Source: Chitinophagaceae bacterium
Lineage (GTDB): Bacteria; Bacteroidota; Bacteroidia; Chitinophagales; Chitinophagaceae
Direction of reading: 5' to 3'
Length of the DNA: 11,686 nucleotides
NCBI GenBank assembly: GCA_947463105.1
Contig: CANHSD010000077.1
Coordinates: 1-11,686, forward strand
The notes beneath the pieces were generated by a model. It was not told where the DNA came from. It was given only the letters and a program-made list of their open reading frames with translations, and made no database searches. Made by a program: the position numbers and the translations under genes. The stretch's first letter is position 1, and the number at the start of each line of letters is the position of its first letter. Shown one piece after another: positions 6,656 through 11,686 of this stretch.

Positions 6656-7642
6656 ATGATAAAGATAGGCAACATTAATTTATCTGGATTTCCACTTTTG
6701 CTGGCACCCATGGAAGATGTCAGCGATCCGCCGTTTCGTGCAGTATGCAAGAAACATGGTGCTGACCTGATGTATACCGAATTCATCAGCAGTGAAGGCC
6801 TGATCAGGGACGCCATGAAGAGCAGGCAGAAGCTGGATATTTTTGAAGAAGAAAGGCCTGTTGGTATTCAGATTTTTGGCGGGGATGAAGAAGCCATGGC
6901 CATCAGTGCAGGCATTGTTGATGCGGTGAATCCTGATTTGTTGGACATCAATTTTGGCTGTCCTGTAAAAAAAGTAGTCTGCAAGGGTGCGGGCGCTGCT
7001 GTACTGAAAGACATTGACCTGATGGTGAGGCTCACAAAAGCGGTCATCAAATCCTGCAATGTGCCCGTAACGGTAAAGACCAGGCTGGGATGGGATTTCG
7101 ACAGCATCAACATCATTGAAGTAGCAGAAAGATTGCAGGATATCGGCGTACAGGCATTGTCCATCCATGGAAGAACAAGGAGCCAGTTGTACAAAGGAGA
7201 GGCCGACTGGAGTTGGATTGCCAAAGTAAAAGACCATCCCAGGATCACCATTCCCATTTTTGGCAATGGCGATGTCGACTCACCGCAAAAAGCATTGGAA
7301 TACAAAAATAAATATGGTGTCGATGGCATCATGATAGGCCGGGCTGCCATTGGTTATCCCTGGTTTTTCCGCGAGGTAAAACACTATTTCGCAACAGGTG
7401 AAATCTTGCCACCGCCAACGATTGAAGAACGCATTGATGTCATCCGTCAACACTTGCGTGCATCAGTTGCATGGAAGGGACCCAGAATAGGCATTTTTGA
7501 GATGAGAAGGCATTATGCCAACTACCTTAAAGGAATCATCAATATCAAACCACTGAGATCCAAATTGGTGATGTTGAACACGATGGAAGAAATTGAAGAA
7601 ACCCTGGAAGAATTTAGCAGCTTGATATTGACTGAAGAATGA
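6656..7642 (+). CDS. dusB: tRNA-dihydrouridine synthase, DusB type
   Basis: 328 residues, normal length for the family. The FMN enzyme reduces specific uridines in the tRNA D-loop region to dihydrouridine using NADPH. The TIM-barrel start LLLAPMEDVSDPPFR (14-28) is typical. N99 and the catalytic C102 lie in DINFGCPVKKV. K141 in VTVKTRLGW and H171 in SIHGRTRSQLYKGEADW are the conserved uridine/FMN contacts. FGNGDVDSP (202-210) and GIMIGRAAIGYPW (224-236) form the FMN phosphate site. The C-terminal helical tRNA-binding domain covers about 255-328. The symbol dusB fits the sequence style and phylum, but paralogue assignment was not tested. A consensus -7 box ends 10 bp before the ATG. The stop overlaps the next start as ATGA, suggesting coupling to the downstream PLP enzyme. 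Confidence 0.95.
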   Translation: MIKIGNINLSGFPLLLAPMEDVSDPPFRAVCKKHGADLMYTEFISSEGLIRDAMKSRQKLDIFEEERPVGIQIFGGDEEAMAISAGIVDAVNPDLLDINFGCPVKKVVCKGAGAAVLKDIDLMVRLTKAVIKSCNVPVTVKTRLGWDFDSINIIEVAERLQDIGVQALSIHGRTRSQLYKGEADWSWIAKVKDHPRITIPIFGNGDVDSPQKALEYKNKYGVDGIMIGRAAIGYPWFFREVKHYFATGEILPPPTIEERIDVIRQHLRASVAWKGPRIGIFEMRRHYANYLKGIINIKPLRSKLVMLNTMEEIEETLEEFSSLILTEE

Positions 7643-8727
7643 TTTATTCAACCATAGACTCCCCTGCCCTGCTGGTTTTCCCGTCACTGGTGAAAAAAAA
7701 CATTGCTGAAATGATCAGGATGGTCGGCGATGTCAACCGCCTTCGGCCACACATCAAGACACACAAGACTGCAGAAGGCATCCGACTGATGATGGATGCA
7801 GGCATCAGCAAATTCAAGTGTGCCACCATTGCAGAAGCCGAGCTGTTGGCCTTGACCGGCGCCAAAGATGTATTGCTGGCCCATCAGCCCGTAGGGCCAA
7901 GGATTGAACGTTTGCAACAACTTACTATCCAATATCCCCATACTCAATTCTCCACCATTACAGATAATCCTGAAGCCGCCAACTGCATAGCTGAAGTTTT
8001 TGAAAAGCATTCTCAATCCATCGGTGTCTATATCGACATCAATGTTGGCATGAACAGGACCGGCATCGCTCCTGGTGAAACTGCTTTGGCGCTCTATGAA
8101 GGATTGATACAAACCAACGGCATCCATTTCATGGGACTGCATGTATATGATGGCCAACACCGCCAGGCAGATCCTGCAGTGCGTGAAACAGCCTGTGATG
8201 AAGCTTTTCAGGGTGTTTATGAACTGATGGATAGGATGGAATCAAAGGGATATGCACGCCCCTTTATCATTGCTGGTGGATCACCCAGTTTTTCCATCCA
8301 TGCCAAAAAAACAGACAGGGATTGCAGCCCTGGCACCAATATTTTTTGGGACCACGGCTATGGACTCATTTGTCCTGAACAGGATTTTACCCCTGCAGTC
8401 CATATCCTCACCAGGGTCATCTCGCTTCCGGCACCAAACCGCATCTGTCTTGACCTTGGACACAAGGCAGTTGCTTCAGAAAACGAGTTGGCCAAAAGGG
8501 TTTATTTTCCAGATCATCCTGAACTCAAAGCGGTAGGGCAAAGCGAGGAGCACCTGGTCATGGAACTGTCTCCAGGACATGGTTTCAAGCCCGGTGATAC
8601 ATTGATCGGTATTCCTTACCATGTTTGCCCGACGGTTGCCCTTCATGAAACGCTGATTGCGATAGAAGAAGAAAATATTGTCGGCGAGTGGAAGGTGGCT
8701 GCAAGAAAAAGGAAGATCAGCTGTTGA
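7639..8727 (+). CDS. D-threonine aldolase / D-serine dehydratase family PLP enzyme
   Basis: 362 residues, fold-type III PLP enzyme with an alanine-racemase-like N-terminal barrel. The motif RLRPHIKTHKT (34-44) contains the lysine that should carry PLP, most likely K40. The C-terminal metal site has H328 and C330 in PYHVCPTVAL, preceded by the conserved SPGHGFKPGD stretch. Known D-threonine aldolases use His-x-Asp with manganese or a similar ion, whereas eukaryotic D-serine dehydratase uses His-x-Cys with zinc. The His-x-Cys pair here points toward the zinc-type site, but the substrate stays open between D-serine, D-threonine and related beta-hydroxy D-amino acids. The start overlaps the dusB stop by four bases, so it is probably in the dusB operon; no functional link to tRNA modification is obvious. 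Location is cytoplasmic. Confidence 0.9.
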   Translation: MIYSTIDSPALLVFPSLVKKNIAEMIRMVGDVNRLRPHIKTHKTAEGIRLMMDAGISKFKCATIAEAELLALTGAKDVLLAHQPVGPRIERLQQLTIQYPHTQFSTITDNPEAANCIAEVFEKHSQSIGVYIDINVGMNRTGIAPGETALALYEGLIQTNGIHFMGLHVYDGQHRQADPAVRETACDEAFQGVYELMDRMESKGYARPFIIAGGSPSFSIHAKKTDRDCSPGTNIFWDHGYGLICPEQDFTPAVHILTRVISLPAPNRICLDLGHKAVASENELAKRVYFPDHPELKAVGQSEEHLVMELSPGHGFKPGDTLIGIPYHVCPTVALHETLIAIEEENIVGEWKVAARKRKISC

Positions 8728-8743
8728 TGCCCGCCATATTGCT

Positions 8744-8751
8744 TAACTTTG
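8744..8751 (+). promoter_or_regulatory. Bacteroidota -7 box for psd
   Basis: TAACTTTG matches the consensus exactly and lies in the 42 bp gap between the PLP enzyme and psd. A TTG at 8724-8726, overlapping the preceding stop codon, is 17 bases upstream and fits a -33 element. psd is therefore probably transcribed separately from dusB and the PLP enzyme, at least in part. Confidence 0.6.
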
Positions 8752-8769
8752 CGGCCTTAATACCTTAAC

Positions 8770-9426
8770 ATGACCATACACAAGGAAGGATTTCCCACCA
8801 TCGCCCTCATTACCATGCTCTGCCTGTTGCTGGGCTTTGCCACCAACCTTCACCTTGAACCCAGTATTCCAATCTTGGCCTGGGTAATATATATTGTCCT
8901 GCTTGGGTTCTGGTTGTTCATCCTTTCGTTTTTCAGGATCCCGTCAAGAACATTTACCTACGATGAAAATTCAATTGTATCACCAGCTGACGGCAAAGTC
9001 GTGGTGATTGAAGAGGTTTTTGACACAGAATATTTCAATGAAAAAAGATTGCAGATTTCTGTTTTCATGAGTCCTGCCAATGTGCATGTGAACCGCTATC
9101 CGGTTTCAGGAAAAGTAGAATACAGCCAGTATCATAAAGGCAAATACCTGGTAGCCTGGGATCCTAAATCATCAACAGAAAACGAACGCCACAGCATTGT
9201 GATTTCCAATCCCAAAGTAACCATGCTGGTAAAACAGATTGCCGGCGCGCTGGCCAGGAGAATAGTCAACTATGCTGTTCCTGGCGAACAAGCCAAACAG
9301 AACGAGGAACTGGGTTTCATCAAATTCGGTAGCCGTGTAGACCTGTTGCTGCCTGTTGGCACCAAGGTCAATGTAAAGATTGGCGATACCGTTAAAAATG
9401 GTGTTAGCGTACTGGCCACGATTTGA
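8770..9426 (+). CDS. psd: Phosphatidylserine decarboxylase, short membrane-anchored type
   Basis: 218 residues. It converts phosphatidylserine to phosphatidylethanolamine at the inner membrane. The proenzyme should cleave itself between G187 and S188 in KFGSRVDL, with the serine becoming the pyruvoyl group. D74 (SPADGKV) and H106 (SPANVHVNRY) are the conserved residues of the self-cleavage and decarboxylation machinery. Two N-terminal hydrophobic segments (about 10-25 and 34-54) anchor it, the usual layout of the short bacterial subclass, which is clearly smaller than E. coli Psd (322 residues). A consensus -7 box lies between the preceding stop and this start, so it probably has its own promoter. 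A phosphatidylserine synthase gene often sits next to psd in related genomes but is not present here; the next gene is convergent. Confidence 0.95.
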   Translation: MTIHKEGFPTIALITMLCLLLGFATNLHLEPSIPILAWVIYIVLLGFWLFILSFFRIPSRTFTYDENSIVSPADGKVVVIEEVFDTEYFNEKRLQISVFMSPANVHVNRYPVSGKVEYSQYHKGKYLVAWDPKSSTENERHSIVISNPKVTMLVKQIAGALARRIVNYAVPGEQAKQNEELGFIKFGSRVDLLLPVGTKVNVKIGDTVKNGVSVLATI

Positions 9427-9430
9427 TTTC

Positions 9431-9452
9431 CTGATCAGAAAATTTTCATCAG
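9431..9452. terminator. Possible imperfect hairpin at the psd / HAD junction
   Basis: CTGAT (9431-9435) pairs with ATCAG (9448-9452), then GAA (9438-9440) pairs with TTC (9445-9447) around AATT, with two unpaired bases CA on one side. It begins 4 bp after the psd stop and covers the HAD stop codon. An alternative palindrome CTGATCAG competes, so this is weak. Confidence 0.22.
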
Positions 9453-10142
9453 CTCACCAAGGTGTTGGATCACATAGGTGGGCTTGATTTTGGGCGTATG
9501 CGGAACGGCAGGATTGAAATATGCCGTGTCCCATCCTGCATTCAACGCACCCAGGATGTCCACCTCCAGGGTATCTCCAACCATGATGCTTTTTGCTGCT
9601 GTGGCATTGGTCTTGTTCAGGGCATATTCAAAGATGGCAGCATGCGGTTTCATGATGCCTGCCTGCTCTGAAGTAATGACTTCCTTGAAAAAATGACTGA
9701 TCCCACTGTTCTTGATTTTAAGGTGCTGCGTTGTCTCAAACCCGTTGGTGATCAGGTGCATGGGATATTTTTTTTCTGACAGGTAATTCAAGAGCTCCAT
9801 GCAATGCGGGAACAGGTTGGTTTTGGTGGGAAGGATGTCCAGATAACGATCACTCATCTTCTTTGAAAGGGGCTCATCTGTAATTTTGTAATCCACCAGG
9901 GTCCGCCACATCCTTCTCCAGCGAAGTTCTTCCCGGTTGATGTATCCTTTCCTGAAGCGGTCCCAGTAAATATTGTTGTGGTGCTGATAGGTCTTGTGGA
10001 ACTGATCAAAATCACCGGTTGCTTTTTCATCCAGCTTCAATTCTGCATAAAGGTCGCGGAGGGTGGCTTCAGAATTGGTATCAAAATCCCAGAGCGTATG
10101 GTCAAGATCAAAAAAAAGATGCTCGTATTGCTTTGCTTTCAT
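9435..10142 (-). CDS. HAD-superfamily phosphatase, YjjG/YfnB type
   Basis: 235 residues from ATG at 10142. The open frame continues upstream to 10457 only because it runs antisense through the SDR gene; that extension is rejected. All four haloacid dehalogenase motifs are visible: FFDLDHTLWDF with nucleophile D12 and D14, ITNGF with T132, K165 in GIMKPHAAIF, and MVGDTLEVDI with D190 and D195. The helical cap between motifs I and II (about residues 20-110) fits subfamily IA. YjjG relatives act as 5'-nucleotidases, with proposed clearance of non-canonical or mutagenic pyrimidine nucleotides; that is family knowledge, and the substrate here is untested. It converges on psd with 8 bp between stops and is divergent from the SDR gene. 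A consensus -7 box lies only 5 bp from the ATG. Confidence 0.9.
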   Translation of the reverse strand: MKAKQYEHLFFDLDHTLWDFDTNSEATLRDLYAELKLDEKATGDFDQFHKTYQHHNNIYWDRFRKGYINREELRWRRMWRTLVDYKITDEPLSKKMSDRYLDILPTKTNLFPHCMELLNYLSEKKYPMHLITNGFETTQHLKIKNSGISHFFKEVITSEQAGIMKPHAAIFEYALNKTNATAAKSIMVGDTLEVDILGALNAGWDTAYFNPAVPHTPKIKPTYVIQHLGELMKIF

Positions 10143-10147
10143 GTTTG

Positions 10148-10155
10148 CAAAGTTA
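10148..10155 (-). promoter_or_regulatory. Bacteroidota -7 box for the HAD phosphatase gene
   Basis: Read on the minus strand this is TAACTTTG, an exact match to TAnnTTTG, ending five bases before the ATG at 10142. The predicted transcription start would fall at or beside the start codon. No clear TTG -33 element was seen upstream. Confidence 0.5.
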
Positions 10156-10172
10156 TGCATCCTGGCTTTCCC

Positions 10173-10180
10173 TAACTTTG
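10173..10180 (+). promoter_or_regulatory. Bacteroidota -7 box for the SDR gene
   Basis: TAACTTTG matches the consensus exactly, 14 bases before the SDR ATG. The nearest TTG upstream (10145-10147) is 25 bases away, a little beyond the usual spacing. It forms a mirror pair with the -7 box of the divergent HAD gene. Confidence 0.5.
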
Positions 10181-10194
10181 AAAAAATCATTGCC

Positions 10195-10893
10195 ATGAAT
10201 GTTGTCATCAGCGGAGCATCAAAAGGAATTGGAAGGGCCATCGCCGAACATTTTGCAGCAGAGGGGGCGAACCTTTTTCTCTGTTCCAGGAACATGGACA
10301 AGACCATTGAATGGCAACAACAGTTGATGAAAAAGCATGGCATCAACATCACCACATTCAATGCAGACCTATCGAATGCTGACGAGGTAAAATCTTTTGC
10401 AGCACAGCTCCTGAAGGCAACGGATGAAATTGATGTACTGGTCAACAATGCAGGCAATTATGTGCCGGGATCCGTCTACAACGAGGCCGAAGGGCAATTG
10501 GAGCAGATGATGAACCTGAATCTTTATTCCGCCTACCACCTGACGAGGGGAGTAATCTCAACCATGATCAAAAAAGGAGCGGGACATATTTTTAACATTT
10601 GTTCTATCGCAGCACTTAAGGCCTATACAAACGGCGGATCCTACAGCATCAGCAAGTGGGCCTTGGCGGGCTTCAGCGAAAACCTGAGGGAAGAAATGAA
10701 AACATTCAATATCAAAGTGACGGCTGTCCATCCTGGGGCCACCTTGAGCAGTTCATGGGATGGATTTGACATAGACCCAAAACGCATCATGGAAGTGGAT
10801 GATATTGCCAAGATGATCATTGCAGCCAGTAAATTGTCTGCACAGGCCTGCGTGGAGGAAATTGTCATCCGGCCTCAACTGGGAGATCTTTAG
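10195..10893 (+). CDS. Short-chain dehydrogenase/reductase (SDR), classical type
   Basis: 232 residues from ATG 10195. An NAD(P)-dependent Rossmann-fold oxidoreductase with the full classical SDR set: GASKGIGR cofactor motif (7-14), D58 for the adenine ring, NNAG (84-87), N108, S137, and the catalytic YSISK with Y150 and K154, then HPG (179-181). R14 and the Ser-Arg at residues 31-32 after the second beta strand suggest NADPH preference, which is inference. The substrate cannot be told from sequence; 3-ketoacyl-ACP reductases and sepiapterin-reductase-like enzymes look similar. It is divergent from the HAD phosphatase gene with 52 bp between starts, and its stop codon overlaps that of the convergent response regulator by four bases. 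A consensus -7 box lies 14 bp before the ATG. Confidence 0.92.
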   Translation: MNVVISGASKGIGRAIAEHFAAEGANLFLCSRNMDKTIEWQQQLMKKHGINITTFNADLSNADEVKSFAAQLLKATDEIDVLVNNAGNYVPGSVYNEAEGQLEQMMNLNLYSAYHLTRGVISTMIKKGAGHIFNICSIAALKAYTNGGSYSISKWALAGFSENLREEMKTFNIKVTAVHPGATLSSSWDGFDIDPKRIMEVDDIAKMIIAASKLSAQACVEEIVIRPQLGDL

Positions 10894-11600
10894 GCATCAG
10901 CAAACTTATAGCCCACACCCCTTACTGAATGAAAATGCCTTGGTTCACGGGGATCCGTCTCAAAATACTTTCTGAAGTTTAGGATAAAATTGTCAATGGT
11001 TCTGGTGGTTGGAAAGACCTGATAACCCCATACTGCCTGAAGGATTTTTTCTCTTGAAACCACTTCGTTGCGGTATTCAATCATCAACTTAAGCAGCATG
11101 ATCTCTTTTTTGCTGAGGCTGATCAAATCCCCTTTTGTATTGGTTGCAGTTTGTGCCTTGAAGTCGATGCTGTTGCCACCAAAAGCATAATGATCACCAA
11201 GCGTTGTTTTCTCATGCAACCTTCTGTTCTTTTCAATCAACTTATCAACCCGAAGCAACAACTCCTCTAAATTGAAAGGCTTGGTCATGTAATCGTCTGC
11301 ACCCCTTTTTAATCCTGCCACCCGATCTGCACTGCCAGACCTTGCACTGAGCATGAGGATGGGTGTATCAATGTTGTTGAGCCTGATGGTTTCACATACA
11401 TCAAAACCATCGACTTCTGGCAGCATCACATCCAGTAAAATCAGGTCATAATATTCCTCCTCCACTTTCTTCAAAGCGAGTGCACCATTGTTGGCGCAGG
11501 TAACTTCATAGCCCTCCAGTTCAAGGTTGAGTTTCAGGGCCTCAAGCAGGTTTTCTTCATCTTCCACCAACAGTATGGAGGCTTTAACAGGATTCATCAT
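10890..11600 (-). CDS. Two-component response regulator, OmpR/PhoB family
   Basis: 236 residues from the first ATG of a tandem ATGATG (11600; 11597 is the alternative). The receiver domain (about 7-120) has the acidic pocket E13-D14, phosphoacceptor D57 in LILLDVMLPEVDG, S85 in MLSARSG, and K107 in YMTKPF. The C-terminal winged-helix DNA-binding domain (about 140-236) ends with the usual TIDNFILNFRKYFE recognition-helix region and VRGVGYKF. It therefore acts as a cytoplasmic transcription regulator controlled by phosphorylation. The upstream gene is its presumed partner histidine kinase; the kinase stop codon overlaps this start as ATGA, which supports a coupled pair. Target genes and stimulus cannot be read from the window. 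The stop overlaps the SDR stop tail-to-tail. Confidence 0.95.
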   Translation of the reverse strand: MMNPVKASILLVEDEENLLEALKLNLELEGYEVTCANNGALALKKVEEEYYDLILLDVMLPEVDGFDVCETIRLNNIDTPILMLSARSGSADRVAGLKRGADDYMTKPFNLEELLLRVDKLIEKNRRLHEKTTLGDHYAFGGNSIDFKAQTATNTKGDLISLSKKEIMLLKLMIEYRNEVVSREKILQAVWGYQVFPTTRTIDNFILNFRKYFETDPREPRHFHSVRGVGYKFADA

Positions 11601-11686
11601 GATCGGTTTTTGGGTAAAATCACCTTGAAAACAGTTCCAACAGGATGATTGTTCTCAATCAAAATAGAACCTTTATGGTCTTTTAC
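11597..11686 (-). CDS. Sensor histidine kinase, C-terminal end only (partial)
   Basis: 29 codons plus the TGA stop are visible on the minus strand, and the gene continues beyond the right edge. The residues read VKDHKGSILIENN followed by HPVGTVFKVILPKNRS. This matches the end of a HATPase_c domain, where a glycine-rich turn and the phrase GTxFxxxLP close the fold. The stop overlaps the ATG of the OmpR-type regulator by four bases, the typical layout of a kinase-regulator pair. Sensor domain, membrane segments and the phosphorylated histidine lie outside the window, so nothing can be said about the signal. The identity is inferred from this tail and the neighbour. Confidence 0.82.
   Translation of the reverse strand, partial: VKDHKGSILIENNHPVGTVFKVILPKNRS

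Noticed and set aside
6660..6667. TATCTTTA on the minus strand as a promoter for the CPBP gene
   Set aside because: It has a mismatch at the last position, lies within dusB 34 bp from the start, and has no well-spaced TTG; too weak to list.
6680..7237. 185-residue open frame on the minus strand inside dusB
   Set aside because: It lies opposite a fully motif-supported dusB, shows no recognisable domain, and is explained by the codon bias of dusB.
10143..10457. N-terminal extension of the HAD protein on the minus strand
   Set aside because: It is antisense to the start of the SDR gene, and the HAD motif I begins normally a few residues after ATG 10142.

Overview
The window reads as a gene-dense housekeeping stretch of a Bacteroidota chromosome, most likely from the Chitinophagales/Chitinophagaceae side of the phylum (lineage is an inference from protein style, not a search). 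Supporting signs are near-absence of Shine-Dalgarno sequences, several copies of the Bacteroidota -7 promoter box TAnnTTTG just upstream of start codons, a long PSP1/RicT protein with a Cys-rich head, and a short membrane-anchored phosphatidylserine decarboxylase. Fourteen protein genes fill almost all of the sequence. The longest gap is 99 bp, so no unexplained non-coding block exists. I saw no rRNA, tRNA, CRISPR array, insertion sequence, prophage or toxin/defence module.

Left part (1-4829): the 3' two-thirds of radA runs into comF (11 bp gap when comF starts at ATG 939). comF converges on a secreted-type glutathione peroxidase, with one base between the stops. A 99 bp divergent region then leads to holB (DNA polymerase III delta prime), followed after 8 bp by a RicT/YaaT-type PSP1 protein. 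The holB-ricT pairing is also known from Bacillus subtilis.

Middle (4838-8727): on the minus strand a CPBP (CAAX-like) membrane protease and cdsA form a two-gene operon, with the protease stop codon directly abutting the cdsA ATG. Divergent from it are dusB (tRNA-dihydrouridine synthase) and a D-threonine aldolase/D-serine dehydratase-type PLP enzyme, overlapping as ATGA.

Right part (8770-11686): psd follows under its own likely promoter. It converges on a YjjG-type HAD phosphatase, which is divergent from a short-chain dehydrogenase. That dehydrogenase overlaps tail-to-tail with an OmpR-type response regulator, and the regulator is translationally coupled to a histidine kinase whose last 29 codons plus stop are at the right edge.

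Functionally the genes cover DNA recombination/uptake and replication (radA, comF, holB), RNA metabolism (ricT, dusB), phosphatidylethanolamine synthesis (cdsA and psd supply the first and last steps; phosphatidylserine synthase is not here), redox defence and signalling. I did not find a previously undescribed system. The points most worth checking are the conserved holB-ricT linkage with an elaborated RicT, the four extremely tight convergent junctions, and the mirrored promoter boxes between the HAD and SDR genes.
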